Assembly: GCA_947184155.2 (NCBI GenBank)
Contig: CAMXCT020003380.1
Span: 379,501-443,500 of the forward strand
From: Cladocopium goreaui
Taxonomy: Eukaryota > Sar > Dinophyceae > Suessiales > Symbiodiniaceae
Direction: 5' to 3'
DNA: 64,000 nucleotides
The notes under the pieces are model-generated. The model searched no databases, had not been told where the DNA came from, and saw only the letters and a program-made list of their open reading frames with translations. Both the position numbers and the translations under genes were made by a program. Positions 11,390 to 22,566 of this stretch are shown in pieces. How positions within the stretch are numbered: the first letter of the stretch is position 1; each line of letters starts with the position of its first letter.

Positions 11390-12275
11390 TTTTATATTTG
11401 TGTTCTCAATCAAGAGACAATGAGGGTGCCACTTGTATCATGGCAACATGAATTTGCAAACTTTATACCTTTAGTTGATCAGATATTCTGCTACTCGATA
11501 TCTTATAGAATAGACTTTCATTTAGACTGACAGTGACCCATGGTATGGAAACCCAATATCCCCTTTTGTACAAGTTTGCACTCATCGTTTGTGTAAAGAA
11601 GATCACAACAAGTGCAGTTTTCTGGGTTCGGATGGGGTTCGCCAAATGCAGGTTTGTCTGAGAATGGGATAATCATTTTTCCTATAAGCAAATTTCTAAT
11701 GGCTATAGTTAATCATTTTAAAAATGACCATAAATTGGGATTAATCCTCCATTTTCAGGCAGACCCAGATACAGTACCTCTTGCTTGACAAGTGTCTTGC
11801 TTCATTCCTACCATCGCTTTCCCCTGGCGACAAAAGACGGTGATCGATCGTGATTAGGTGGTTATTATAAGAGGGTTGTAACTCCATCACTAACTACTGG
11901 GATGTGATGAGATAAACATATACCATCATATACCCCGAAGACTACAACTGATACTAAGTGTTCACTACGGGTTTCCAAATAATTGTCTCTGCATGTTTCT
12001 GCTATCAGCATCACTTGTTTCCTTGGCGAAGCCCTGTTTGACCATCAGTTGTGTTGATGGCTCACATTTGGGGGCTAAAACCCATCTTCATTGGATGATT
12101 TCAGGGATTAAAATGTGCAGGACATAATATGATTTTATCCAAAAAGATCACTTTCAAGTAAGTTTTCCCTGAGACCAAACCCTCATATCACAAATATATC
12201 CCCTGTCTGGTGCTCGAATCTTGGATGCACGGGTTAATCCAGAAAGGAAAAAAACAAGTAATGACAGCTATAGGC
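11390..12275. other. non-coding stretch
   Basis: About 0.9 kb without a recognisable exon, element end or repeat on either strand. Confidence 0.4.
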
Positions 12276-12277
12276 TA

Positions 12278-12376
12278 TACCCTCTGGTAAACGTTTAACG
12301 AACTGGAAAATCACAATTTTTAATGGGTAAATCAACGATTTCTATGTCCATGTTCAATAGCAAACTGTAAGTTTAC
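12278..12376. mobile_element. family-A MITE, right end eroded
   Basis: Starts TACCCTCTGGTAAACG. The right end decays to AAGTTTACCACC. Confidence 0.65.
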
Positions 12377-12469
12377 CACCAAACACTCAATTTGATTGTT
12401 TCAAGGAGAACCTGATAATAACATATGAGCGGCGTCGAAAACCGGGTAGCAATTTGGTTCTAATCCTTA

Positions 12470-12565
12470 TAAGCTTTCGCGACGGCTTTCGCGGTTCTTT
12501 CGCGCGCACAGTTTTGGCTTTCGCGGCAACATGTGTTTTGTAATATCTTTCGCGGTTGCTTTCGC
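12470..12565. repeat. CTTTCGCG motif cluster
   Basis: Six occurrences of TTTCGCG within about 95 bp, most as CTTTCGCGG, irregularly spaced. This is a CpG-rich island unlike the flanks. Confidence 0.7.
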
Positions 12566-12639
12566 GGAAAATTGCCCGTAAATGATGGTGCACATGAATA
12601 TTAAATGTGCTTCTACTATCTACCTGCTTGGGAGTAATC

Positions 12640-12745
12640 TCTTGACCAACCCATGATTGCCATGCGGCAAGCACTAGACCAGAGGGCTGCACGTATACTG
12701 CACGTTGGGGTGAAAACTGATGCTTTATTCCAGAGGTCACATCCA
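12640..12745 (-). other. coding-like patch
   Basis: The minus strand is open in two frames. One reads SGLVLAAWQSWVGQEI after an in-frame CGTGCAG acceptor-like site. Frame and edges are undecided; possible exon of the minus-strand gene. Confidence 0.25.
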
Positions 12746-12799
12746 CGTTGTGAACGTTTGATGATCAAAAGATGAATCTCAAACCTGATTTCATTCAAT

Positions 12800-12887
12800 G
12801 TGGGTAAAACAAGCCACCCATTTGGGAATAGTTTATAGAACCTATAAAAATAGCGATTTGGGGGATGGTTTATTATTGTTTTACCCA
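12800..12887. mobile_element. family-F inverted-repeat element
   Basis: Begins GTGGGTAAAACAA and ends TTATTATTGTTTTACCCA, an inverted pair enclosing AT-rich sequence. A second full copy lies near 45.7 kb. Confidence 0.65.
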
Positions 12888-13239
12888 GATTAGTTTGATT
12901 AAGGCTTAAATAGGACATGAATAAGGAAGGACCTCATCCACGTTTGTTAAACCTGAGCCATGAGCATCCATGAGCCATGTTTTCATGGTTTCCCAATATC
13001 GACCAAGCATTTATGAGGTCCTTCAGGGCTGGTTACATCCATAGTAAAATTGCCATTGTTGGATCTATGTCTTAGGGGTTTTTGCCGTATACCGATGTTT
13101 TTGCCGCATTTTCGGAAATATTGCTGGTGAGTTTTGAATATAACCAAGAAAAAATATGTATATATACAATATATCAGTCTACAATATTCTGGTTACAAAA
13201 TGAGATCAATGAGATAAACTAAAATTATATCACTAAAAT

Positions 13240-13425
13240 GAGACAAACTGGTTGGTCCAATCTCATTTCTGCTGGTGCCGGCATTCGTTCCGCAGGGCCA
13301 CCCGTCAGCCCTGCCTGTGGGTCATTCGGAGGACATATGGCACCCCCGCCAACAAAACCAATTCCTTGGTGGGGGGACGTTGACCCAAAAAGTGGGGAGT
13401 TGAACTGTTCAACTTCAACTTAAAA
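13240..13425. other. coding-like patch, strand unresolved
   Basis: A GC-rich block open on both strands. The minus frame reads HQGIGFVGGGAICPPNDPQ and runs without stops for about 60 codons; the plus frame is also open over the same span. No definite splice pair. Confidence 0.3.
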
Positions 13426-13457
13426 TGAGGAATTTCATAAAACTATACTTGACTCAC

Positions 13458-13576
13458 TCGCAGTCACTTCTCGAGTCAAATTCCAAACCTTCTGCAGCAC
13501 GCCCTACCCTCCGGAAAGCCACAACTCGCCCATAAAATCGATGAACTTCACAAGCTACTTCGGGGATTCCCCAGCG
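13458..13576 (-). CDS. candidate CADG closing-strand exon
   Basis: Bounded by a strong acceptor (GGATTTTCCAG) and a near-perfect donor (GCGA|GTGAGT), 119 nt. The peptide starts RWGIPEVACEVHRFY and continues GRVVAFRRVGRAAEGLEF, matching the He_PIG close 'GxP...xVxAxxxxGxAxxxxF'. Both splice signals agree with minus-strand transcription. The opposite strand is also open, but lacks a matching donor. Confidence 0.6.
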
Positions 13577-13914
13577 CTGGAAAATCCACCATTGGGGGCA
13601 GCTTACGGTAAAGAGTTGGATTTCTACACCCTAAAAAAAGGGGGGTTCCGAAAAATTGGGTCTACCCAAATATTATCGTTAGGGAAAATCATGGATTTTC
13701 CGAAAATCCCAATCTAAAATGGATGATATGGAAAATCACATGGAAAATCCCAATCTTAGATTGGGATGATCTAATTGGGGTACCCCCATGACCTCTGGAA
13801 ACCACCATTGCCATTGGGGATGGCCTTGGGATGACCCTGCACCATGTAATCCCAATAGATCCCAATAGATATCCCATGATCATCCCATTATAAACATATA
13901 GTAAATAGATCATG

Positions 13915-13960
13915 ATCATATATATATATATACATATATATATGTGTATATATATATGTA
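13915..13960. repeat. TA microsatellite
   Basis: TATATATA/TATGTG tract. Confidence 0.8.
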
Positions 13961-14180
13961 CCATCTATAATCATATTCATAGTGTTGATTATAAGTGTAT
14001 AAACACTAAAAATAGCCCATTCATAATCATATTTAATTTATACCCTAATCATATTCATACTAATAACACCATAATAATATTCATAATCATAACATTCTTA
14101 TACCCTATTCATATAGACATAAAATGATATACACATATACCGCTAATTAATTTCACATAGCTATAGAAAATCACCACTCC

Positions 14181-14303
14181 TGGGTGGTGGTTGACCTACC
14201 CCTCTGAAAAATGATGGACAACTCGTCAGTTGGGATGATTATTCCATTCCCAACTGTTTCTGGAAAGTCATAATCCATTCATGTTCCAGTCACCAGCAAC
14301 CAG
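14181..14303. mobile_element. family-B MITE
   Basis: Left end TGGGTGGTGGTTGACCTACC and right end GTTCCAGTCACCAGCAACCAG. It belongs to the 'ACCTACCCCTCTGAAAAATGATGGA' subtype shared with copies at 15.6, 29.7 and 52.6 kb. Confidence 0.8.
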
Positions 14304-14394
14304 ATTCTCAAATTGAAGGTCAAATCATCTATAACCGGATCATGGCTTCCATAGCTATGTTAGTTTCCTGGAGGCTACATATCCCAACCACACA

Positions 14395-14495
14395 TTCCCC
14401 CATCGTCCCAGTGGCTGCCGGTGGCTTTCGTAGCCATGGGCGACGAGAAGTGACAAACCCTGCGACGAAGCCCGAAGGCTTCGAGCCCCGACGAA
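14395..14495. other. coding-like GC-rich patch
   Basis: All three minus frames and one plus frame are open across a GC-rich island. After acceptor TCGTCGCAG one minus frame reads GLSLLVAHGYESHRQPLG. The correct frame cannot be chosen by eye. Confidence 0.25.
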
Positions 14496-15354
14496 AAATT
14501 GGCAAAATCACGGGAAAACCATGGTAAAATATGGGAAAACCATTAGTAAATGGATGTAAATAGAGGTTTAGAGCTTGGAAAATCATATGAAGATGTTCCA
14601 TGGAGATATTCCATTGCCACGTGAAAGATTTCCGGACGGTAATTATTACCCTGGTGTTGTTGGAGATTACGATTTCTGGGATGAACGTGATGAAGCACCA
14701 AGTACCAAGGGGATCCCTTAAGGCTAAACGAACATAATTAACTAACATTAATTGAAAACCATATGGCAAAAGCCTGGTTTTAACCCATATGTGCTCCATA
14801 TGTGCTCATATCATTAATCATATCTGCTTGCTGGTATAATTAACCATCTTCAAAAATCATGGGACTTCACTCAAGTCAATGGGTTGGTGGATGACATCCC
14901 ATTGTCCTAAGAAAATGATCCATGATCCCATGGATTCCTCCGAAAAAAAACACGACGCCTTTGGATTGGAAGAGTACTGGTTTTAAATGGGATAGACTTA
15001 CCATGGGATACGATGTATCGTTATGTTGTGATATTCTGAGATATTGTTTTTCGCCTTGAATGAAAAATCCATGAACAATGAGCTTGGTTGAGAAAAGGAT
15101 TCCCATTTCATGCTTGATATAACTCTCAATAAACCAAAGGTTGAAGGTTCGAGCAGCAGTTTGAAGGACTGCTGACTTTTTGAAGATGGAACCGAACCTA
15201 ACTTGAACTCCCAGAGAAAAGCCTTCTTGGTGGTATTGTATAATAATTCGAATGTCTTTTATAATTTCTGGCCTTCTGGTTGATCCATGATGGGCTCAAA
15301 AAACATGTTGAGTTTGTGGAGTTCTCTCCAGGTTTTTTATTTTTTTCTCTTCGG

Positions 15355-15446
15355 CCAAGTGTCTTCAGCGGAAAGTAAAAGGAGAAGTAACCGCAGTCTG
15401 GAGCATTTCGGCACTGGATCATACAATCCTCACATGACGGAAAGCG
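15355..15446 (-). CDS. candidate Apple/PAN-like exon
   Basis: Acceptor AAATCCCAG, then a single open frame (phase 0) beginning RFPS and continuing CEDCMIQCRNAPDCGYFSF. The Cys spacing and the following Y-F-S-F strand match the core of Apple/PAN domains as commonly seen in dinoflagellate extracellular proteins. The other two minus frames stop early, which supports this frame. The 3' edge is uncertain; the frame stays open for another 30 codons and reaches STCFLSP, which could be the domain's last cysteine. Confidence 0.55.
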
Positions 15447-15579
15447 CTGGGATTTCACCAAGAATCCGAATGGGATTCCCAGCTGGGAGAAAATACCTGG
15501 TTGAAAAAAAAACAAGTTAACCAACAACTATGATTAATAGATGGTTAATATAATCTATATACAAATTATATATATATAC

Positions 15580-15707
15580 CTGGTTGGTGGTTGACCTACC
15601 CCTCTGAAAAATGATGGACAACGAAAGTCAGTTGGGATGATGACATTCCATTCCCAACTGTTTCTGGAAAGTCATAATCCATTCATGTTCCAGTCACCAG
15701 CAACCAG
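15580..15707. mobile_element. family-B MITE
   Basis: CTGGTTGGTGG at the left and CACCAGCAACCAG at the right. It is preceded by GGTTAATATAATCTATATA, an AT-rich lead found beside several other B copies. A half copy ends at about 15808. Confidence 0.85.
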
Positions 15708-15834
15708 TGTTTGTTGGTTTATAAACCATGAATTAATCATCCCCATGAATTATAGTTGTATCTACCATAAACCATAGTTAATCAATGGTTCCAGTCACCA
15801 CCAACCAGTCATTATTACTATATAAATCACCATT

Positions 15835-15870
15835 TTCCCATGGTTTTCCCATGGTTTTCCCATGGTTTTA
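15835..15870. repeat. CCCATGGTTTT short tandem
   Basis: Three copies of an 11-bp unit CCCATGGTTTT. Confidence 0.8.
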
Positions 15871-16333
15871 TCAAAATATGTGGTCTCCTTAAAGTCCCCT
15901 TACTCGGCTTTCTGGGATTGGTAAAAACAACTTAGGCAGCCGGACGTGGCTCGAGTCGTCTTTGTTTTTCATACAGCAAATTTAAGGGCCTGCATTTCAA
16001 TTCTATCATATGTTGTGTGGTTGGGACATCAATGTTGCTTCAAATCATGAAAAAAATCTGGAACAATTCTATCATTCTATATTCAAATTCACCGAAAAGC
16101 TCGAATAAAACATGTATAAACATGGTAAATCTATCCTGTTTTTTTGGCGGTTCTCAAATCGTAGTGCAAGTTCTCCACCCAAAAAGAGAGCGTGAAAAAA
16201 ATTCTTACCCACCCAAAAAGAAGGAAAACACACACTTGTTTTTTTCTCTCTGTGTGTGTCTGAAAATGAGGTGTATATATTCATAATTATTCATATTTCT
16301 CCAAAATGATCGGATATGAACATATACTAATAT

Positions 16334-16430
16334 GTGTCAAAACCCTGGTACCTAGTGAACCCCAAAATAGCTGGTAAATGGATGTTCATCCCACTAAAAT
16401 ATGGTATCTATAGGTATTGACCCATACCCA
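16334..16430. mobile_element. family-E repeat
   Basis: GTGTCAAAACCCTGGTACC... then AAAATAGCTGGTAAATGGATG and a TATAGGTATTGACCCAT end. Related copies lie at 54.7 and 61.9 kb. Confidence 0.6.
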
Positions 16431-16519
16431 TATCGAATATTGGAGATTAATATGTTCATTTTGAAGATCTATGATCTCAGAATCTCTCCAAAATGATCCG
16501 ATCTGACTACTTTAATTCC

Positions 16520-16635
16520 TTCCACCGGCCAAGAGGCCACCACGGTTTTGGCTGTGATGTTGGTGATGGTCATGTTCCTGGTGGCGAAAAGGGAAATCCA
16601 AGAAAGGAACAACCTGCGGCTTTTGAACAGGAAAA
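16520..16635. other. coding-like patch, strand unresolved
   Basis: Open in two minus and two plus frames. The minus frame after acceptor AAGCCGCAG reads MTITNITAKTVVASWPVEG. One plus frame reads a hydrophobic run VLAVMLVMVMFLVAKREIQ that could be a membrane segment. No decisive splice pair. Confidence 0.25.
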
Positions 16636-16939
16636 TCATCCAGAAAAATAGTACATTAATGTAGGTTTTAATGTAAAAATGTCTGTAAAATTCTAGAAAA
16701 ACTTTAGGTTATTTTTAATGGACCATTTTCCATAGCCATGTTAGATTACCAGACTAAGGTGTTTCATTCCCAATGGGACTGGGCAACGATATGATTCTGG
16801 ATATTACCAGGGAATTTCCGAACCAAATTTGCACTTCCAATTTGCATGATCGTTTATCTATATGGTTATCTAGAGTTTATTTAGATGATGCTCCCATTCC
16901 TAAAATTCATGTCTTTTGCTCGAAAATCCACTGGTTTAT

Positions 16940-17085
16940 AGATGATTTTTCCCAGCTCTAAAACTCCTTCTGAATACTTCGAGGAATTTCCACTGCTTTT
17001 GATGAAAACGGAAGCGCCAACTCCGAAAATGGCAACCTCTTTGCGGATTGCTGAGTGCTGGATCGCAAACAAATGTCCCATGTTG
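16940..17085. other. coding-like patch, strand unresolved
   Basis: All minus frames and one plus frame remain open for about 45 codons. One minus frame contains KEVAIFGVGASVFIKSS. Possible exon between the Apple-like exons at 17.4 and 15.4 kb, but no frame can be preferred. Confidence 0.25.
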
Positions 17086-17319
17086 AGACCTCCCATTTTT
17101 TGGGACATCTCCCTTTTTTTAAACAGTTCTGTAACTACTCCCCACTTATCCTCCCATCTACTTCGATGACTTTCACAGTTTTCCGAAAAATCTCCATGAC
17201 TAGTTCACAATGATTTTCCCATATGTTCCTAGCATTTCCTAACATCATGAAAAAAACACGAAAATGTCATGCAGAAATCTCACCATCCATTCTGACCATC
17301 TCCATCCATCTCCATAAAG

Positions 17320-17458
17320 AACCGCGCGCAACGCTTAGCGCCGTGGCCGCCGTGGATCATGTCAATGGGTTCGTACATCACGTCATTCTCAACGCAGTAC
17401 GGCGGCGGATCCATGGCAGGTGGCGATACCATTGGCCTCAGCGGATGGAGCGGCGGCC
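17320..17458 (-). CDS. candidate Apple/PAN-like exon, N-terminal half
   Basis: Acceptor GAAGATCAG, phase 1. The peptide is Pro-rich at first, then YCVENDVMYEPIDMIHGG followed by HGAKRCARFF. In dinoflagellate Apple/PAN modules a first Cys is followed by a 'YxPxDM' strand and then a Cys-containing helix, which this resembles. The Cys-rich exon at 15.4 kb downstream on the same strand would supply the second half. The plus strand also has an open Gly/Ser-rich frame, so strand is not proven. The 3' edge is approximate. Confidence 0.45.
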
Positions 17459-17629
17459 CTGATCTTCCAGAAATCACGGCGTTGGATCATGATTTATTAC
17501 ATGAATAATGACGAAAATGTGTGTATAATATTGTATAATAGTATGGTAAACAACATGAAATAGTGTTTTTTTTCCAGAAATCACGACGATAACAACAAAA
17601 ACAACACATGAAAATAGATAGTATAATAG

Positions 17630-17670
17630 TGTATATTATATATATATTAATATAATACATATATTTATTG
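17630..17670. repeat. TATATTAATATA tract
   Basis: Short AT microsatellite. Confidence 0.7.
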
Positions 17671-17884
17671 ATGATGATATAGCAATAGGATAATTAATCC
17701 TTTTGATCATGGGATCTTCCCTGTTTGATCCTTGTCACTCCAGAAATCACAGAATTTGCGGTTTTTCTGGGCCTTGATAGATTCAAAAATCCCTAGGGAA
17801 AATGGATGAAAATGGCCCCCAATCAATTGCTGGTTGGTATAATATATGGATTAATATATGGTTAATATAATATATATATATAAT

Positions 17885-18000
17885 CTGGTTGGTGGTGCAA
17901 TAACCATCTTGAAACATATGAGTCAATGGGAAGGATGACATCCCATATATGAAACGGAAAAAAAAAGCCATGTTATGCCATGTTTGAAACCACCAACCAG
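17885..18000. mobile_element. family-B MITE, complete
   Basis: Perfect CTGGTTGGTGGT/ACCACCAACCAG ends. It is directly preceded by the GGTTAATATAATATATATAT lead sequence. Confidence 0.9.
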
Positions 18001-18319
18001 ATTGGTATACCAATTTGGATTATGATCTGGGAAAATATGGAAAATATTGGAAAATGGATGAACATGGTATAATGATTCAAAAATTGGATTTGAGAGCCAC
18101 AATCAAGTGGTATACAATAATCTAACTTGTGACTCCACTGAACTCATAGGTCCATAATGACACAGCCCCGGACTCTGGTGGTGGGGTCAGTGCATCTGAA
18201 ACTGTGGTGAATGAATATCGTGAAGCTCAAGAGAAGACCGGGGCCAACAATCGGAGCGCCCCAAGAGTTGGTATACCATAAGAACATGCATCATGCACCT
18301 ACTTGTAGTGTCGCAAGAT

Positions 18320-18568
18320 TTACTCCAAAGGGAAGTGGGTAATAAAACAGAACAGGAAGGGTGAGGAATCGCAAGGCGTGACCAAATTGTCAAGTGCCAA
18401 GGTACAAGGCAACCTCTTTTTTAATTTACCCCTAGCATTCCTCTTCTTCAGTCTCATGTAATTTGCGAAACACTGCCTCGCACTATCTTCTGCCACATCA
18501 TCAATTTGCAAGGATGGTGGATTCAATGGTTTTTGGATTTGGCTCATGACGTTTTTAGGGTTGGCCAT
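18320..18568 (-). CDS. unrecognised ORF, 82 codons
   Basis: Starts with ATG; residues include DDVAEDSARQCFANYMRLKK and then a basic stretch. Codon use is AT-rich, unlike the gene's exons, and no splice signals or homologue were recognised. It could be a decayed mobile-element protein or chance. Confidence 0.2.
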   Translation of the reverse strand: MANPKNVMSQIQKPLNPPSLQIDDVAEDSARQCFANYMRLKKRNARGKLKKRLPCTLALDNLVTPCDSSPFLFCFITHFPLE

Positions 18569-18599
18569 ACTTCAAAAAAATGAGCTCTCATAAGGTTAC

Positions 18600-19300
18600 A
18601 GCATTCCTTTTCAATACGGGGCGTATTTATAGCCCTTGGGCGTTAGTTTGATAACCCAATCTCCGCAGCGATGAGCAACCCGAGGTATCAAACGTCGGCA
18701 AAATATCTTTATCTGATATGTATTTAAGAGTTTGCAAAGCGTTGACAAAGATTAAACACATAACAGAAGCATGTTTTTTTCGGGTTGGAAATACCTCAGC
18801 AGTTCACATAAACAGATTTACTTCCTTGACCGGAGATGCAGATTGGAGGCATGTTACCCGTGATACTTGTGACCATGGCACATATGGCTTAAGCAAGCTT
18901 AAACCCATTAAAAGCAAACATTACCCATATTTCTACACCCAGATGATAGTATAGTCTGGGGGAAGCGCCTTGTAGACCTGAAAAACACAGCATTTGGCGC
19001 TGGGTTTGCCCAATTGCAGAGATATCCAACAAAGAAGTGGATATCGGACACTGGCGCAGAGACACACAGACACATACACACACAATATATATATATAATA
19101 TAATAATATATATATATGTTTATTGGTTCAGGAAGGAAAGAAAGTTGAGGTAGTCGTCGCCTTAAGGTGCTTTTCATCCGACGCAGTTCCGGTTCCAGGC
19201 TTAGCCTCTTCGTTGAACTCAGACAAGTCCACTGACGGAATGTTGACCGAACATATTCCAAAAGCATCGGCAAAAGCTATGATGGCAAGGTGATAGTCTG
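18600..19300 (+). mobile_element. possible decayed retroelement fragment
   Basis: Base composition differs from the flanks. A plus-strand segment near 19000 reads FGAGFAQLQRYPTKKWISDT then GAE, recalling the D-T-G-A active-site turn of retroelement aspartic proteases. It is interrupted by ACACAC/TATA microsatellite. About 50 further open plus codons follow after 19130. No LTRs or reverse transcriptase seen. Low confidence. Confidence 0.25.
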
Positions 19301-19860
19301 TTCGCAAGATGGCAAGCTATGATCAATGATTTGTCCGCAGTGTGCAGTTCAAAATTGGGTCAAAATTGGGTAACGCAGTGGGATGACGACGAAAGCAGTG
19401 CGAAGCATGCGAGTCGATGCTAGATTTGTTATTCATCTATTGACACCAAGATCACCAAGTCTCTCAAAAATATCATCCTAAAGGTCTTGTAAATTAAATC
19501 CAAAACCCATGATTTCGTTGGTCATTCAGTTCATGTTTTTTTCCTTTAAAAAAATACCCCGAAATCCCAAGTGCCAAACAACGGTAGTATAGTCACTCAG
19601 CGCATGCTTGATCTAGACCTTACATCTTCAGCATGAAAAATCCCCAGTTGGTTGTACCAACATCAATCAATTTATACCAACCATTTCTAATCTTATAATA
19701 AATCCCCAGTTGGTCATACAATTATAATCAACTTATACCTGCCAACCGTCTCTAATCATTCCGATTATATAATAAATCCCCGGTTATGACAATTATAATC
19801 AACTTCTACCAAGCATTTCTATATCATAAAAAATACATCCCCAGTTGGTTATACCAACAT
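19300..19860. other. non-coding stretch with short repeats
   Basis: Contains repeated AATCCCCAGTTGGT and TTATACCAACCATTTCTA units between 19640 and 19860. No exon seen. Confidence 0.4.
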
Positions 19861-19862
19861 TA

Positions 19863-19973
19863 CTTACTGGTGCTAAACGTAGGGAATGGATGGGTTGCTG
19901 GGGGTTGCTGGGATGATTATTGATAGTTAGCCAGTGGATCATTCCCTCATTCCCTACGTTTAGCACCAGTAAG
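19863..19973. mobile_element. family-D inverted-repeat element
   Basis: The two ends are perfect 26-bp inverted repeats beginning CTTACTGGTGCTAAACGTAG. The loop contains TGGGTTGCTGGGGGTTGCTGGG. A related, more diverged copy is at 61.65 kb. Confidence 0.85.
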
Positions 19974-20054
19974 ATTCATCAATTCATATAATCAATATGG
20001 TTATACCAACATTCATTATAATCATATCATAAATCCCTAGTTGGTCAATAAATC

Positions 20055-20126
20055 CCAAGCATTTCTGGTTTGGCCAGGAGGACATCATGGAAATCAAATC
20101 TCTGGCTCGGTCATTCACCGATTCGC
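20055..20126 (-). CDS. weak candidate exon
   Basis: After CCTCCGAG the minus strand reads GESVNDRARDLISMMSSWP without stops. No family recognised and the downstream edge is not defined. Confidence 0.25.
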
Positions 20127-20282
20127 CTCGGAGGATTGGTGTCAATAAGGGTTGGTGTCAATAAGGCCAATATAGGATAAACATGGGAATACTGATGGTA
20201 ATACTATGCCAATATATGGCAATATATGGTGATATATGGTAATACTATGGTGATACTATGGGAATACTATGGTAATATATGT

Positions 20283-20387
20283 TACCCTCTGGTAAACGTT
20301 TACATAACTGTGGATCAACCATTTTTAATGGGAAAATCAACTATGTCAATGGCCATTTTCAATAGCTATGTTAAATTACCTAGGGTA
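20283..20387. mobile_element. family-A MITE
   Basis: TACCCTCTGGTAAACG at the left and AAATTACCTAGGGTA at the right, with one substitution in the right end. Confidence 0.75.
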
Positions 20388-20879
20388 ACACGGTAATACT
20401 AATGCAATATATGGTAATATATTGCAATATATGGTGATACTATGGTAATACTATGGTGATATAGATGATTAGTGGGGAATAATATGGTAATATCGTGGGA
20501 GTAAGATCGGAATTATCTGGATAAATTTTGGTAATATGGTAATATGTATACATGTATACTGTATATATGTGTATGAATGGGAAATATGTCATTGGGAATC
20601 ATATACTTAATATATTGTATACAGACATAATGGAATATAGATGGGGTAAAACCAATAATAAACCCAATAATAAGGTGGAAAATTCTGGCTGCCACAAACA
20701 ACTACCATGGAAGTGGGGATTGTCTATGGCATTTGGTTTTACCACATTAGAATGGATGCTAAATGAAAGAAGGTAATAGACAATGGATGATAATCATGTC
20801 CAATTTCTCTAATGGTAACGCTGAAACAGAAGCCAATGAGCCCCCGGCAGGGATTGATGGGGGGATTAACCCTGGTTGA

Positions 20880-20933
20880 TAGGGGGTTAAACTTAAACCC
20901 TGGAAAAGGTCCCGTTAAGATCTTCAACTCTGC
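20880..20933 (-). CDS. candidate CADG-like exon
   Basis: Acceptor GATTGCCAG. The peptide reads AELKILTGPFPGFKFNP, suggesting the He_PIG 'LxGxP' turn and following strand. The frame stays open well past the likely exon end, so the lower edge is approximate. No downstream partner was joined. Confidence 0.4.
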
Positions 20934-21200
20934 CTGGCAATCAAACGTGATGATCAAACGAAAGTGGCTAATTCCACAGCCTGATTCGTCTATAACATCT
21001 TGCAACCTTCACAACAAACCAATCAACCAGAGTTCTAAGTTTCAGCAGTTGAGGGTTGATTGAGGTTTCGAACTTGCAAAAGCATTGGCTATATACCCAG
21101 TAATTTTGACTTTGGGCCTTTAGGGAGTTCAGTTTTAGAGTAGGGCTTTAGGGTTTAGGTCTTTAGAGTTAGCCTATAGTTGAACCCTGCCAGTTACCAC

Positions 21201-21290
21201 CTGTTCTGATGGACGGATAAGGATGGATCTGGTGCGACATTTCGTATATCCCTCAACCTTAGGGAAGCCTGCGGAAATTTGATCGTCACC
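21201..21290 (-). CDS. CADG exon: end of one domain, start of next
   Basis: Acceptor CGAATTTCAG and donor AACAG|GTGGTA bracket 90 nt. In phase 2, which is the phase left by the exon at 21.6 kb, the peptide is VTIKFPQASLRLRDIRN and then APDPSLSV. Joined to its 5' neighbour it continues the closing strand of a cadherin-like domain and leads into a new domain with a 'LxDIxN' linker. An alternative phase-0 frame is also open, but does not fit the neighbour's phase. Confidence 0.55.
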
Positions 21291-21527
21291 CTGAAATTCG
21301 TTCAGTCTTTTTCAAGGATGGTTGCAGATGTCGCAGTCGAACAAAAACGCAGGACGGTGATACGGTGATACCAAACATTCTTGCTGAAATATCTCAAAAT
21401 ATCTCAAATGACATCACCATGGTTTTATCCATTTCTATAATGACATCACCATGGTTTTATCCATTTCTATCCACTTTCTATCCCTTAAGATCCCTTAATG
21501 AACTGTGATATCACCGGAAAAACTCAC

Positions 21528-21625
21528 CATACCCGTGACACGTCACTGGCCACCAGGACGTTCAGCGGCGAATGCCCTGAGAGCCCATCCTGGAGCGGAC
21601 AGAAAGCGAATGCCCCTCCCAACGG
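21528..21625 (-). CDS. CADG exon, He_PIG closing strand
   Basis: Acceptor TTTTTTTCTAAG and strong donor GTATG|GTGAGT, 98 nt. The peptide starts PLGGAFAFCPLQDG and continues SGHSPLNVLVASDVSRV, matching 'GxP...VxVxAxDxxG'. Phase 2 at its 3' edge joins cleanly to the exon at 21.2 kb. Confidence 0.65.
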
Positions 21626-21998
21626 CTTAGAAAAAAAGAGTGAAATGACAAGAATGGTATAATAACACTGGAAAACAATAGGAAAATGACTCATAATATA
21701 TATATAATTATACGTATATATGTATATGTATGTATAGATCAATCAATAAAAAAAAAATGAAATGTTGGATAAGAACAATATGGAAAAACATAGGAAAATA
21801 GCTGATAATACTGGGAAAATAACAATGGAAAATAACTAATAGAACATAATGGGAAAATAACAATAGGAAAAATGACAATAATGGGACAATAACGATGTGG
21901 AAAATAAATATGAAAAAATATGACAATAACTCATAATATCATATAATGGATGATATAATAATGGTAAACCAATTCATATGCTTAGAAGAATGACCACT

Positions 21999-22125
21999 AC
22001 ACTCTGGCAAACATTTACATAACCATGGAAAATCAACATTTTTGATGGGTAAATCAATGAACCAGATGGCAAGTTACCAGATTAGCGCACCATCATTCTG
22101 GGTACTGTTAAGTTACCAGAGGGTA
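21999..22125. mobile_element. family-A MITE
   Basis: Left end ACACTCTGGCAAACATT, right end TTAAGTTACCAGAGGGTA. The interior also contains a second TTACCAGA, suggesting an internal rearrangement. Confidence 0.65.
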
Positions 22126-22566
22126 ATGGGAGAATAGAATGGGATAATGATAATATATCCAGTCTGGATGGATGTAATGATGTAATGATGTAGTGTTCTA
22201 ATAATATGAATGTCATGGAAGGTTTTGAGGAGACCAAGAAGGCCAATATAGGATAAATATGGGAATATTGGTAGCTAACATATGATAATAATGGGATAGT
22301 CATGAGCAATATAATATAGAATAATGGATAGAACAATAATGGGATAATAGAACCATAGATCATATGATTATATTCAATGACAATAATGGAAAATATAATG
22401 GGATAATATAACAATATAACAGATTGTATAATTTTCATGATAGTATATGATTATAGTAATATATAATCCTGGATAATGGGACAATAGGAATATATACTAT
22501 ATAATCATATATAATATCATATAATCATAATCGCCCATGGATGGTATATCAATGATGTAATTTCAC

